DNA from: CAVHXA01 sp963639765
Lineage (GTDB): Bacteria > Bacillota > Clostridia > Oscillospirales > Oscillospiraceae
Assembly (NCBI GenBank): GCA_963639765.1
Contig: CAVHXA010000003.1
Location: forward strand, 56,776 to 120,775
Length of the DNA: 64,000 nucleotides
Direction of reading: 5' to 3'
In this document: in pieces, positions 6,353 to 15,425 of the stretch
Layout: each line of letters opens with the position of its first letter
Position numbering within the stretch: the stretch's first letter is position 1
Notes under the pieces: generated by a model
The model's input: the letters and a program-made list of their open reading frames with translations, nothing else
Told to the model about the DNA's origin: nothing
Database searches by the model: none
Program-made: the position numbers and the translations under genes

Positions 6353-8092
6353 ATGCCTGTCACAGCCGGAACGCCCTGGATTTCAAGCCTTGGCCAGGTC
6401 CCCGCGCATCTTGAATACTTTCAGGGATCGATGTACCAGGCCGTGGCCGAGGCTGCCGAACGCCAGCCAACGGCGATTGCCTTTGATTTTCTGGGAAAAA
6501 GCACTTCCTATTCCGGCATGCTGCGGTCCATCCGTCAATTCGCCGCTGCACTCAGCGCACTGGGTGTCGCGCCCGAAGACCGGGTGACCATTGCCCTGCC
6601 AAACTGTCCGCAGGCGGTATATGCGCTTTATGCCGTAAATTATCTGGGTGCCGTGGCCAACATGATCCATCCCCTGAGCGCCGAGGCCGAGATTGTCTTT
6701 TTTCTCAACCATGCCCACAGTCGGATTGTGATCACACTCGACCAGTTCTATGACAAATTTGCCTCGGTTCGGGAGCAGACCGGGCTGCAGACCATTCTGG
6801 TGACCAGCCTGAAGGACGCGCTGTCCGTCCCCGCACGCCTGGGCTACGCGCTGACACAGGGAAGATCCGTCCGGCCCGTCCCGCGGCAGCCCGGCGTAGT
6901 CCTGTATAAGGACCTCTGCGCATCGGTCCGGGGCGGCTCCGTTTGTGCAGCCTCCGTCCGCGCCCGGGACCCGGCTGTCATTCTGTATTCCGGCGGCACC
7001 ACGGGCACCACGAAGGGAATCCTTCTTACCAACCTGAACTTCAACGCGCTGGGCGCGCAGGTAATTGCCGCAAACCCCATGTTCCGACCGGGCGACAGGA
7101 TGCTGGCAGCCATGCCCCTGTTTCACGGCTTCGGTCTGGGCGTATGCATCCACACCATGCTGCAGCACGGCGGACGCTGCGTGATGGTTCCCCGCTTTAC
7201 GGCGGACAGCTTTGCCGGTCTCATCACCAGATACCGCTGCAGCTTTATTGCCGGCGTACCCACGCTGTATGAGGCACTGCTGCGGCTGCCCGGCATGAAG
7301 CGGGCCGATCTGAGCTGCCTGAAGGGGGTATTCTCCGGCGGAGACAGTCTGTCGACAGAGCTGAAGCGAAAAATGGACGCGTTTCTGGCTGAGCACGGGG
7401 CCTCGGTACAAATTCGCGAGGGCTATGGAACCACCGAAACCGTTACTGCCTGCTGCCTCACACCGCCGCATACCTCCAGAGTCGGCTCCATCGGCCTTCC
7501 CTTTCCGGACACCTACATCAAAATTGTACGGCCCGGGACGGACGAGGAGCTTCCGTATGGGCAGGAGGGCGAGATTCTGCTGGCCGGCCCGACGGTTATG
7601 CTCGGATACGCAGACAATCCGCAGGAAACGCAGAAAACGCTCCGCACCCACGCCGACGGCCTGACCTGGGTATACACCGGAGACCTGGGCGTAATGGATG
7701 CCGATGGCTTTATCTATTTTCGAGGCAGAGCAAAGCGGATGATTGTCACCTCGGGCTACAACGTCTATCCTGCGCAAATTGAAAACATTCTGGACGCCAA
7801 CGAAAATGTACATATGAGCTGTGTGATCGGTGTGCCCGACAGCTACCGCATGCAGGCGGTAAAGGCCTTTGTTGTGCTCAGGCCCGGCGTGCCGCCCACC
7901 GAGGCCACCCGGCAGGCACTTCTGGAGTATTGCCGTCTCCGCATTGCCAGATATGCCCTGCCGCGGCAGATTGAATTTCGCGACACACTGCCCACCACAC
8001 TGGTCGGCAAGGTTGCCTATCGCCGTCTCGAAGAGGAAAGCCGCGCTGCTGCTGAAAAAGGCCCGTCCGCCTGCGGGAACGAACCGGTTTGA
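6353..8092 (+). CDS. AMP-dependent acyl-CoA synthetase/ligase
   Basis: 579 aa with AAAGGAGG six bases before ATG. ANL-superfamily motifs are all visible: P-loop ILYSGGTTGTTKGI, substrate-pocket motif MPLFHGFGLG, A5 region EGYGTTETV, A7 YTGDLGVMDADGF, A8 hinge RMIVTSGYNVYPAQIE, and A10 lysine in TLVGKVAYR. It adenylates a carboxylate with ATP and transfers it to a thiol, most likely CoA. The architecture resembles long- or medium-chain fatty acyl-CoA ligases (FadD type), but the acyl substrate cannot be read. The adjacent carrier-like protein hints at a shared acyl pathway, although the carrier lacks the usual serine. Confidence 0.88.
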   Translation: MPVTAGTPWISSLGQVPAHLEYFQGSMYQAVAEAAERQPTAIAFDFLGKSTSYSGMLRSIRQFAAALSALGVAPEDRVTIALPNCPQAVYALYAVNYLGAVANMIHPLSAEAEIVFFLNHAHSRIVITLDQFYDKFASVREQTGLQTILVTSLKDALSVPARLGYALTQGRSVRPVPRQPGVVLYKDLCASVRGGSVCAASVRARDPAVILYSGGTTGTTKGILLTNLNFNALGAQVIAANPMFRPGDRMLAAMPLFHGFGLGVCIHTMLQHGGRCVMVPRFTADSFAGLITRYRCSFIAGVPTLYEALLRLPGMKRADLSCLKGVFSGGDSLSTELKRKMDAFLAEHGASVQIREGYGTTETVTACCLTPPHTSRVGSIGLPFPDTYIKIVRPGTDEELPYGQEGEILLAGPTVMLGYADNPQETQKTLRTHADGLTWVYTGDLGVMDADGFIYFRGRAKRMIVTSGYNVYPAQIENILDANENVHMSCVIGVPDSYRMQAVKAFVVLRPGVPPTEATRQALLEYCRLRIARYALPRQIEFRDTLPTTLVGKVAYRRLEEESRAAAEKGPSACGNEPV

Positions 8093-8140
8093 AAACCACG
8101 CGGCAGACAGCGGCGCCGTGACGGCTCAATAAAAGAAACA

Positions 8141-8180
8141 GCGGGGGAAATCATGAAGTGATTTCTCCCGCCAAAGTTTT
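8141..8180. terminator. Bidirectional terminator between ligase and DUF554 gene
   Basis: Thirteen-base stem (8141-8153 with 8159-8171) with one G-T pair and loop TGAAG. T-rich tracts follow in both directions (AAAGTTTTTTC on plus, GCTGTTTCTTTT on minus), and it sits between convergent genes. It shares the core GGAGAAATCA/TGATTTCTCC with 1888-1916. Confidence 0.8.
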
Positions 8181-8236
8181 TTCTCCGATTCGCGGCAAAG
8201 GGGCCTGTGCCGTTTCCGAAGGCAGCTGCGGCTTCA

Positions 8237-8962
8237 TTACAGGCTCCAGGGCAGATAGGCGGCCAGAACAGCCAGAACAACCGCAGGCAGCATGTTGGCC
8301 ACGTTCAGCAGTTTGCCCCATATAAGGTTGATGCCGATGCAGAAGATCAGGGCCGAGCCGACCAGCGACAGGCTGGCAACGGCGGCATCGGTCATAACAG
8401 GGCTGATCAGTCTGGCCAGCACGGTTATGCTTCCCTCAAATACAAGAACGGGCAGTGCGGAAAACGCCGCGCCTCTGCCGATTGACGCAGTCATGATGAC
8501 AATGACAATAAAATCGAGCACGGTTTTTACGGCGAGTGTGGAAAAATCGCCCGACAATCCGTCCTGAATCGATCCGACAATGGCCATGGCGCCAATGGAT
8601 ACCGTCATTGAGGCTGTGACAAAGGCATCGACAAAGCCGGCATCCTCTGCGTTTCCGGTCTTTTTGCGCAGCCACCCGCCAAAGCGTTCGAAACCGTTCT
8701 CAATGCCGATCAGCTCGCCGATTATTGTGCCGACAGCCAGACACAGCACCAGCAGCATGGATTTCCCGCTGCTCAGGGCGTTCTGCTCTATGGTCAGCAT
8801 GCCCTCCATTGCTCCCGCAATGCCGATAAACAGAACGCTGATGCCGCAGGCCCGGGTCAGAGCCTGCTGCTGCTCGGGTCGAAACAGACTTCCGGCAAAA
8901 TGTCCGACCACACCACCGAATACAATACCCAGCGTGTTGATAACGGTTCCCAGACCGATCAT
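8237..8962 (-). CDS. DUF554 family membrane protein (YqgA-like)
   Basis: 241 aa, almost entirely hydrophobic with six to seven predicted helices. It opens MIGLGTVINTLGIVFGGVVGH and contains GTIIGELIGIENGFERFGGWL and ITVLARLISPVMTDAAVASLSLVGSA (read in parts), all typical of DUF554/YqgA. Function of the family is not established; a transport role is assumed by annotation habit. It starts 67 bases after the GGGtGRT gene with GAGGA before ATG, so it is probably the third gene of the NifU-like/GGGtGRT operon. Confidence 0.88.
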   Translation of the reverse strand: MIGLGTVINTLGIVFGGVVGHFAGSLFRPEQQQALTRACGISVLFIGIAGAMEGMLTIEQNALSSGKSMLLVLCLAVGTIIGELIGIENGFERFGGWLRKKTGNAEDAGFVDAFVTASMTVSIGAMAIVGSIQDGLSGDFSTLAVKTVLDFIVIVIMTASIGRGAAFSALPVLVFEGSITVLARLISPVMTDAAVASLSLVGSALIFCIGINLIWGKLLNVANMLPAVVLAVLAAYLPWSL

Positions 8963-9029
8963 GCGTATTTTTCCTCACTTTCTGCCGTATGTATTCGGAT
9001 GCGGGCGCAGCCGTACTCCGCAGTGCTCC

Positions 9030-10031
9030 TCAGGCGCGGAGGGCCTTTTCCACTGCCACGGCCACAGCCACGGTAGCGCCGACCATGGGGTTGTTTCCCA
9101 TGCCCAGAAAGCCCATCATTTCCACATGCGCCGGCACCGAGGATGAGCCCGCGAACTGCGCGTCGGAGTGCATGCGGCCCATGGTATCGGTCATGCCGTA
9201 GCTGGCCGGACCGGCCGCCATATTGTCCGGGTGCAGGGTGCGGCCCGTGCCGCCTCCGGATGCAACCGAAAAGTATTTCTTTCCCCGCTCGACGCACTCT
9301 TTTTTGTAGGTTCCGGCAACGGGATGCTGAAAGCGGGTGGGGTTTGTAGAGTTGCCCGTGATGGAAACGTCCACGTTTTCGTGCCGCATAATGGCAACGC
9401 CCTCGCGTACATCGTCGGCGCCATAGCAGCGGACCTCGGCCCGCTCACCCCTGGAGTAGGGTGTCTGGTCTACAATGCTCAGCTGACCCGTGGCATAGTC
9501 AAACCGGGTCCGGACATATGTAAAGCCGTTGATGCGGCTGATGATTCTCGCAGCGTCCTTTCCAAGACCGTTGAGAATCACCCGAAGGGGAACGGCACGG
9601 GCCAGATTCGCGTTTTTTACGATGCCGATCGCGCCCTCGGCTGCCGCAAAGGATTCGTGCCCGGCCAGAAAGCAGAAGCATTCTGTTTCGTCGCGCAGAA
9701 GCATGGCGCCCAGATTGCCGTGTCCGAGGCCGACCTTTCGGTCGTCCGCTACCGAACCCGGTATGCAGAATGCCTGCAGGCCCACACCGATGATTTCGGC
9801 TGCCCGGGCCGCGCCGGAGGCACCCTGCTTCAGAGCGATGGCCGCACCGACCGTATAGGCCCACATGGCGTTGTCAAAGCAGATGGGCTGTACGCCCCGG
9901 ACAATGCCCATGGCATCCACACCCCGGGCGTCGCAGATTGCCTTTGCCTCCTGCAGATCGGAAATTCCGTATTGGTTCAGAACGGCGAGAACCCTGTCGA
10001 TTCTGCGTTCGTAGCTTTCGAACAGTGCCAT
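9030..10031 (-). CDS. GGGtGRT family protein
   Basis: 333 aa with GGAGG before ATG. It carries the eponymous motif SGGGTGRTLHPDN near residue 265 and other family blocks: CFDNAMWAYTVG, GLGHGNLGAMLLRDET, CFCFLAGHESFAAAEGAIG, ITGNSTNPTRFQHPVAGTYK and GFLGMGNNPMVGA. No classical catalytic motif or membrane segment is seen; the many Gly/Asn loops suggest a globular cytosolic protein. The family is found mainly in anaerobes and commonly next to a NifU-like scaffold, as here (12 bases after it). The biochemical role is unsettled; a link to Fe-S or redox metabolism is inferred from this pairing. Confidence 0.9.
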   Translation of the reverse strand: MALFESYERRIDRVLAVLNQYGISDLQEAKAICDARGVDAMGIVRGVQPICFDNAMWAYTVGAAIALKQGASGAARAAEIIGVGLQAFCIPGSVADDRKVGLGHGNLGAMLLRDETECFCFLAGHESFAAAEGAIGIVKNANLARAVPLRVILNGLGKDAARIISRINGFTYVRTRFDYATGQLSIVDQTPYSRGERAEVRCYGADDVREGVAIMRHENVDVSITGNSTNPTRFQHPVAGTYKKECVERGKKYFSVASGGGTGRTLHPDNMAAGPASYGMTDTMGRMHSDAQFAGSSSVPAHVEMMGFLGMGNNPMVGATVAVAVAVEKALRA

Positions 10032-10043
10032 AGCTTGCCCTCC

Positions 10044-10736
10044 TTATTCCTGCCGGGGGTCGATGAAACGTACGCCCTCGTCAAACCGGCCGTATTTCCC
10101 GGTGGCGTTTTTCAGCGCCTCGGCGGCATCCGCGCCGGTTTTGACGGCGGCCATCATCTTTCCCATGTGAACAAACTCATAGCCGATAATCTGGCTGTCT
10201 TCGTCGAGTGCAAGGCGGGTAACGTAGCCCTCGCTCAGCTGCAGATAGCGCGGGCCCTTGGCCAGCGTGCTGAACATGGTTCCGACCTGACTGATCTGGC
10301 CCTTGCCCAGATCCTCAAGCGATGCGCCTATGGGCAGGCCGCCCTCGGAAAAGGCGGTTTGTGTACGGCCGTAGGCAATCTGCAGAAACAGCTCACGCAT
10401 GGCGGTGTTGATTGCGTCGCAGACAAGGTCGGTGTTCAGTGCCTCAAGAATGGTTTTTCCCGGAAGAATCTCTGCGGCCATAGCGGCGGAATGCGTCATT
10501 CCGCTGCAGCCCAGCGTTTCGACCAGTGCTTCCTGAATCACGCCGTCTTTTACGTTGAGGGTCAGCTTGCAGGCGCCCTGCTGCGGAGCACACCAGCCGA
10601 TCCCGTGGGTCAGGCCGCTGATGTCTGTGATCTGCCGGGCCTGAACCCAGCTTCCTTCTTCCGGAATGGGGGCCGGTCCGTGGTCTGCTCCACCGGCCAC
10701 CGGGCACATCTGCTGCACTTGGGCAGAGTATATCAT
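10044..10736 (-). CDS. NifU-N/IscU-like iron-sulfur scaffold-type protein
   Basis: 230 aa from ATG 10736 with AAAGGA eight bases upstream; the frame extends further but without a ribosome site. The segment GIGWCAPQQGACKLTLNV...VETLGCSGMTHSAAMAAEIL resembles the IscU/NifU N-terminal fold, with cysteines at about 49, 56 and 77 that could hold a cluster. A C-terminal segment of about 100 residues has no obvious counterpart in short IscU proteins. It is the first gene of an operon with the GGGtGRT protein and DUF554. It is unlikely to be the general SUF/ISC scaffold because no desulfurase lies nearby. Confidence 0.82.
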   Translation of the reverse strand: MIYSAQVQQMCPVAGGADHGPAPIPEEGSWVQARQITDISGLTHGIGWCAPQQGACKLTLNVKDGVIQEALVETLGCSGMTHSAAMAAEILPGKTILEALNTDLVCDAINTAMRELFLQIAYGRTQTAFSEGGLPIGASLEDLGKGQISQVGTMFSTLAKGPRYLQLSEGYVTRLALDEDSQIIGYEFVHMGKMMAAVKTGADAAEALKNATGKYGRFDEGVRFIDPRQE

Positions 10737-10790
10737 GGCATAGGTCCTTTCTATCGAATTGCCGCGCATGGCGGCGAAATGTCCGCGTTC

Positions 10791-10818
10791 AGTATACCAC
10801 GCGGCGCAGAAAATGCAA
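10791..10818 (-). promoter_or_regulatory. Promoter of the NifU-like/GGGtGRT/DUF554 operon
   Basis: Minus-strand TTGCAT (10813-10818), 16 bp spacer ending TGG, TATACT (10791-10796), about 50 bases before the start codon. Confidence 0.75.
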
Positions 10819-10871
10819 CGGCACAGCCGCAGGGCCATGCCGCTTTTATATTCCGGAGCCGGCAGCGGCAT

Positions 10872-11777
10872 CTACCGCCGGCGGCCGTCCAGCCGGCGCA
10901 GAACGTCCAGAAAATAGTCCGGAAGGGGGGCGGAAACGGCAACGCTCCGTCCCGTTCGGGGGTGGACGAACATCAGCTCTCCGGCATGGAGGCACTGGCT
11001 GGACTGTCCCAGCTCGGGTCGATGCAGTCCATAGACCTGATCGCCCAGAACAGGATGCTGCAGATAGGCCATGTGTACGCGGATCTGGTGGGTGCGGCCG
11101 GTTTCGAGCTGCAGCTGAACATACGTATAGCCTGCATAGCGGCACAGAACCCGATAGTGTGTAACTGCGGGGCGGCCGTCCGCGACCACGGCCATGCGCT
11201 TGCGATCGGTCGGATGCCTGCCGATGGGAGCACTGACAGTGCCGCTGTCGTCCCGGAGACTGCCTCTCAGCACGGCGTAATACACGCGATGCAGGCTGTG
11301 GTCCGCAAGCTGGTCAGACAGGGCCTGATGTGCAAAATCGTTCTTTGCTGCAATCAAAAGCCCGGAGGTGTCTTTGTCGATGCGGTGAACGATCCCGGGG
11401 CGCTTTTCGCCGCCGATGCCCGAAAGCGAATCGCCGCAGTGGTGCAGCAGGGCATTTACCAGCGTACCGTCCGGATGTCCCGGAGCGGGGTGAACCACAA
11501 GTCCCTTGGGCTTGTCGATTACGATTACGTCCGCATCCTCATAGGCTATGCTCAGCGGAATATCCTGCGCCGAAAGCGGAACGCTCTGCACCTGCGGAAG
11601 GGTTATGTCCAGCTTGTCTCCGGGCTTTGTCCGGTCGCTTTTTCCGGCAGGCCTTCCGTTGAGCAGGACGCAGCCCTGATCGATGAGCCTTTGCGCCGCC
11701 GAACGGCTCAGCTCGGGCATTGCCTCGGCCAGAGCGGCATCCAGACGCTGCCCGTCGGTGCTAAGCGTCAGAACCAT
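10872..11777 (-). CDS. RluD-type 23S rRNA pseudouridine synthase
   Basis: 301 aa from ATG 11777, preceded by a G-rich site; the upstream open frame is the lspA region in another frame. An N-terminal S4 RNA-binding domain (GQRLDAALAEAMPELSRSAAQRLIDQGCVLLNG) precedes the RluA/RluD catalytic domain with HRIDKDTSGLLIAAK, whose Asp is catalytic, and ends with RTHQIRVHMAYLQHPVLGD. It isomerises uridines in 23S rRNA, probably at the RluD sites. It overlaps the end of lspA by 17 bases, indicating translational coupling in ileS-lspA-rluD. Confidence 0.93.
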   Translation of the reverse strand: MVLTLSTDGQRLDAALAEAMPELSRSAAQRLIDQGCVLLNGRPAGKSDRTKPGDKLDITLPQVQSVPLSAQDIPLSIAYEDADVIVIDKPKGLVVHPAPGHPDGTLVNALLHHCGDSLSGIGGEKRPGIVHRIDKDTSGLLIAAKNDFAHQALSDQLADHSLHRVYYAVLRGSLRDDSGTVSAPIGRHPTDRKRMAVVADGRPAVTHYRVLCRYAGYTYVQLQLETGRTHQIRVHMAYLQHPVLGDQVYGLHRPELGQSSQCLHAGELMFVHPRTGRSVAVSAPLPDYFLDVLRRLDGRRR

Positions 11778-12231
11778 GGGCGCCCCCCTGCCAGAAGAAG
11801 AGTATGCCAACGGCCATGACAATCCCGCCGCAGACCACAAAGATATCGGCCGCGTTGAACACGGCAAAGCGGATAAATTCCACCTCAAACATATCCACCA
11901 CATAGCCGAGGCGGATGCGGTCGATAAGGTTGCCGACGGCCCCGCCGAAAACGGCAACAAGAGACCAGTTTACAACGGCGGGCGCGGATCCCTTTATCAG
12001 TACGCCGGCAACAAACGCCAGGCAGGCCAGAGTAACGGCAATAAGCAGCCAGCGCTGACCGGAGAGCACGGAAAAGGCCGCACCGGAATTCTGTACATAG
12101 GTCAGACGGATGATTCCTGGGATGAGCGGCATGGTTTCGTGCAGGGCCAGATGTGCAACAATCAGATGCTTGACAAGCTGATCGATCCCAACGAGCACAG
12201 CGGCCGCCAGAGCATAGAGCAGATACAGCAT
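11761..12231 (-). CDS. lspA: Lipoprotein signal peptidase
   Basis: 156 aa from ATG 12231 with AAAGGA upstream. Four membrane helices are evident. The signature blocks are QNSGAAFS, GAVGNLIDRIRLGYVVDMF and FNAADI; the catalytic aspartates are those in VVDMF (about 113) and NAADI (about 129). It cleaves the signal peptide of diacylglyceryl-modified prolipoproteins in the membrane. Candidate substrates in this window are the proteins at 33891 and 34878. It is 57 bases after ileS and overlaps rluD. Confidence 0.96.
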   Translation of the reverse strand: MLYLLYALAAAVLVGIDQLVKHLIVAHLALHETMPLIPGIIRLTYVQNSGAAFSVLSGQRWLLIAVTLACLAFVAGVLIKGSAPAVVNWSLVAVFGGAVGNLIDRIRLGYVVDMFEVEFIRFAVFNAADIFVVCGGIVMAVGILFFWQGGAHGSDA

Positions 12232-12287
12232 AACCGTTCCTTTCGAGCAAAGCAGGGCAACAGGGGCCGCGGCTGCGACCCCCTGAT

Positions 12288-15074
12288 TTATTCGATTTCG
12301 CCCAGCAGACTGACAACCCGGGCACACCGGGGACACAGGCCTGTATCGGGCAGGGCAGCCGGATCGTGTGTCCAGCAGCGGGGGCACTTGGGCGCCCGGC
12401 TGGGAGCAACCCCGATGTGCACGCCTGTCGTGCCGACATAGCCCTCAACGGCGCAGCTGTCTATACGCAGGCCCGAAACAATGCAGATGGTTTTCAGGTC
12501 GGCCTGCAGTGCCGCGGCAAGCTGCGGCTGCAGCTCGGCGGGAACAGACAGTGTAACCTCCGCGTCGAGGTTCTTGCCGATTTTCTTTTCTGCACGAGCC
12601 AGCTCCAGCGCCTTGTTTATGTCGTCGCGCAGGGCGATAACGGTGTCCCAAACGGACATTTCCGCTTCGGACAGAGCGTAGTCTGCAAAGGGATGGTTCA
12701 TGTCGTTGAGCACAACATTCCGTGCATCATCACAGCTGCGGTGCGGCATGGCCTGCCAGATTTCGTCGGCGGTATAGGCCAGAATGGGGGCCATGATTTT
12801 GGTTATGGTGTCGAGCACCATCCACAGGGCGGTCTGGGCGCTGCGGCGCGGCAGCCCGCAGGTCTCGTCGCAGTAGAGACGGTCTTTGATGATGTCGAGA
12901 TAGAAGTTGGACATGTCCACCACACAGAAGTCGTTGACAGCGTGGGTGACAGCGCTGAAGTCATAGCCGTCGTAGGCGGCAAAGCAGCGGGTAATGAGGG
13001 CGTTGAGCCGGGTTACGGCCCAGCGGTCCAGCGGCTGCATTTCGGAGGGAGAAACCAGGCTGTCGGCGTCAAATCCGTTGAGGTTGCCAAGGCAATAGCG
13101 GGCGGTATTGCGGAATTTGAGATAGTTCTGGCTCAGCTGCCTGAAGATCGCGTCGGAGCAGCGCACATCGGCGTGGTAGTCGGCACTGGCTGCCCACAGA
13201 CGCAGCACATCCGCGCCGTATTTTTCGATGATATCGGTGGGGTCGATGCCGTTGCCCAGCGATTTGTGCATGGCACGGCCCTGCCCGTCGACCGTCCAGC
13301 CGTGGGTAATGCATTCGCGGAAGGGCGCGCCCTTGCCCAGCGCACCGACGGCCACGAGAAGACTGGACTGGAACCAGCCGCGGTATTGGTCCAGACCCTC
13401 GAGATATACCGTGGCGGGCCAGAAGCCCTGATCGCGCTGCATGGAGGCAAAGTGCGTGGAGCCCGAATCAAACCAGCCGTCGAGCGTGTCGGTTTCGGCG
13501 ATGAAGCCATGACTGCAGCCGCAGTGCGGACAGACAAAGCCGGCAGGGAGAATTTCCTCGGGTGTTTTTGTGAACCAGGCATTGGAGCCTTCTTTTTCGA
13601 ACAGAGCGGACACGGCGGCGATGCTCTCGTCGGTGCAGATGGGCTTTCCGCAGTCGGGGCAATAGAATACGGGAATCGGCAGGCCCCATTTGCGCTGACG
13701 GCTGATGCACCAGTCGGCACGCTCGCGGACCATGCTCTTGATGCGATCAACGCCCCACGCCGGGTACCACTTCACATCGTCACAGGCCGCGCAGGCTTCG
13801 TCTTTGAAGGAGTCTACCGAGCAGAACCACTGAGGAGTGGCCCGGAAAATAATCGGGCCCTTGCAGCGCCAGCAATGCGGATAGGAGTGGACAATCTGCT
13901 CTGAAGCAAACAGAGCACCGCTCTGCTTCATGTCTTCGAGGATAACGGGATTGGACTCTTCGGTTTTGAGACCGGCGTATTTTCCGGCATAGTCGGTATG
14001 TCGGCCCTGATCGTCCACGGGAACGACAAGCTCAAGCCCGTAGCGACGGCAGGTCTGATAGTCGTCGGCGCCAAAGCCGGGAGCAGTGTGTACGCAGCCG
14101 GTGCCGGAATCCGTTGTGACATAGTCTGCCAGCATCAGCAGGCTGGTTTTGTCCAGAAAGGGATGCCTTGCCAGCATGTTTTCAAAGAAGCTGCCGGGAT
14201 GCGTTTCGAGGATTTCGTAGCTCTCGACGCCGCCGACCGTCATGACCTTTTCAACAAGGCTTTCGGCCATGATCAGCATTTCGCCGCCGGGTGTTTTTAC
14301 AACGGCATAGTCTTCGTCGGCATTGAGCGTGATGCCCAGGTTGCCCGGAAGTGTCCAGATGGTGGTAGTCCAGATCAGGAAGAACAGCCTTGAGCGGTCG
14401 AGATGGCTCAGCTTGCCGAGATCGTCGGCCATGGGGAATTTGACGTATACGGTGGTGCAGGGGTCGTCCTGATATTCGATCTCGGCCTCTGCCAGAGCGG
14501 TTTCGTCTTTCGGGCACCAGTACACGGGCTTCAGGCCTTTGTAGATGTAGCCCTTTTTGAACATCTCGCCAAAGATTTTTACTTCCTGTGCCTCAAAGCC
14601 CGGATCCATGGTCTTATAGGGGTGGTCCCAGTCGCCCAGAACGCCCATACGCTTGAAGCCTTCGCGCTGTACGTTGATGTAGTGGTCGGCAAACTCGCGG
14701 CAGGCATCGCGGAAATCCGCCGTATTCATGGCCTTGCGATTGAGCTTGTTCTGCTTGATGATGGCCGACTCGATGGGCATGCCGTGGTTATCCCAGCCGG
14801 GGATATAGGGGGTATAATAGCCCCGCATGGCATAGGAACGGGTAATAAAATCCTTTAAGGCCTTGTTGAGCGCATGCCCCATGTGCAGGCTGCCGTTGGA
14901 AAACGGAGGCCCGTCGTGCAGGCTGAACAGAGGCTTTCCTTCGTTCTTTTTCAGAAGCTCGTGGTAGATGTCTTCCTGCTGCCAGCGGGCAAGCATATCC
15001 GGCTCGCGCTGTGCAAGACCCGCACGCATCGGAAATTGCGTGGCCGGCAGATTCAGGGTGTTGTTGTAATCCAT
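12288..15074 (-). CDS. ileS: Isoleucine-tRNA ligase
   Basis: 928 aa, normal for bacterial IleS. The class I HIGH-type signature is HDGPPFSNGSLHMGH, the Trp-rich editing/recognition block is FLIWTTTIWTLPGNLG, and the KMSKS-type loop reads AMHKSLGNG rather than KMSKS, a variant that I believe occurs in other IleS proteins. A C-terminal zinc finger (CPRCWTHDP...CPRCARVV) is intact. It charges tRNA-Ile and edits valine. It is the first gene of ileS-lspA-rluD, transcribed from 15113-15141 with a short leader that leaves no room for a T-box. Confidence 0.98.
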   Translation of the reverse strand: MDYNNTLNLPATQFPMRAGLAQREPDMLARWQQEDIYHELLKKNEGKPLFSLHDGPPFSNGSLHMGHALNKALKDFITRSYAMRGYYTPYIPGWDNHGMPIESAIIKQNKLNRKAMNTADFRDACREFADHYINVQREGFKRMGVLGDWDHPYKTMDPGFEAQEVKIFGEMFKKGYIYKGLKPVYWCPKDETALAEAEIEYQDDPCTTVYVKFPMADDLGKLSHLDRSRLFFLIWTTTIWTLPGNLGITLNADEDYAVVKTPGGEMLIMAESLVEKVMTVGGVESYEILETHPGSFFENMLARHPFLDKTSLLMLADYVTTDSGTGCVHTAPGFGADDYQTCRRYGLELVVPVDDQGRHTDYAGKYAGLKTEESNPVILEDMKQSGALFASEQIVHSYPHCWRCKGPIIFRATPQWFCSVDSFKDEACAACDDVKWYPAWGVDRIKSMVRERADWCISRQRKWGLPIPVFYCPDCGKPICTDESIAAVSALFEKEGSNAWFTKTPEEILPAGFVCPHCGCSHGFIAETDTLDGWFDSGSTHFASMQRDQGFWPATVYLEGLDQYRGWFQSSLLVAVGALGKGAPFRECITHGWTVDGQGRAMHKSLGNGIDPTDIIEKYGADVLRLWAASADYHADVRCSDAIFRQLSQNYLKFRNTARYCLGNLNGFDADSLVSPSEMQPLDRWAVTRLNALITRCFAAYDGYDFSAVTHAVNDFCVVDMSNFYLDIIKDRLYCDETCGLPRRSAQTALWMVLDTITKIMAPILAYTADEIWQAMPHRSCDDARNVVLNDMNHPFADYALSEAEMSVWDTVIALRDDINKALELARAEKKIGKNLDAEVTLSVPAELQPQLAAALQADLKTICIVSGLRIDSCAVEGYVGTTGVHIGVAPSRAPKCPRCWTHDPAALPDTGLCPRCARVVSLLGEIE

Positions 15075-15112
15075 GGCAGATCCCTCTTCAATAACAAAAT
15101 CGGTTGCTCCCT

Positions 15113-15141
15113 ATGATAACACAGCCCCGCCCCTATTGCAA
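15113..15141 (-). promoter_or_regulatory. Promoter of ileS-lspA-rluD
   Basis: Minus-strand TTGCAA (15136-15141), 17 bp spacer, TATCAT (15113-15118), about 35 bases before the ileS start. No T-box antiterminator sequence is visible downstream of it. Confidence 0.7.
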
Positions 15142-15425
15142 AGGGAAATATGCCCCGGGCGCGGGCCGCGAAGCGACTGATTCCCGTATGGAATACACCC
15201 CGCGCGGAATGGAATTGCGTCCGCTGCGGGAACCTGATACAAAAAAAGCAGCCGATTTCCGGGCGGACGGAAAAGTCCCGGACCTCCCGGGGAACATCGG
15301 ATCATCCGCAGAGATGCGCACTTCGTTTTTCCGCGGGCGCACACGGCACCGCGGATCCCGTGCGGGATTCATATGCCGCGCCCGGGTTTTGCGCAGCTCT
15401 TCACCATCCGCAAAAGGAGCAGAGC
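15142..15425. other. Divergent spacer between ileS and the UbiD gene
   Basis: No credible gene. A seven-A run (15241-15247) next to GC-rich inverted segments would read as a T run on the minus strand, but no clean terminator stem precedes it. A weak plus-strand promoter candidate is TTGCGT (from 15216), 17 bp, TACAAA. The ribosome site AAAGGAG at the right end belongs to the UbiD gene. Confidence 0.35.

Noticed and set aside
9168..11819. An 883-codon open frame on the plus strand opposite the GGGtGRT, NifU-like and rluD genes
   Set aside because: It is antisense to three well-supported genes, has no ribosome site or family motif, and its composition is what GC-rich codon bias leaves on the complementary strand.
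12288..15074. Loss of IleS function because the KMSKS loop reads AMHKS
   Set aside because: MHKSLGN variants are, as far as I recall, found in other bacterial IleS proteins, and every other motif is intact.
15075..15425. T-box leader for ileS
   Set aside because: The best promoter is only about 35 bases from the start codon and no AGGGTGG-type antiterminator box was found upstream.
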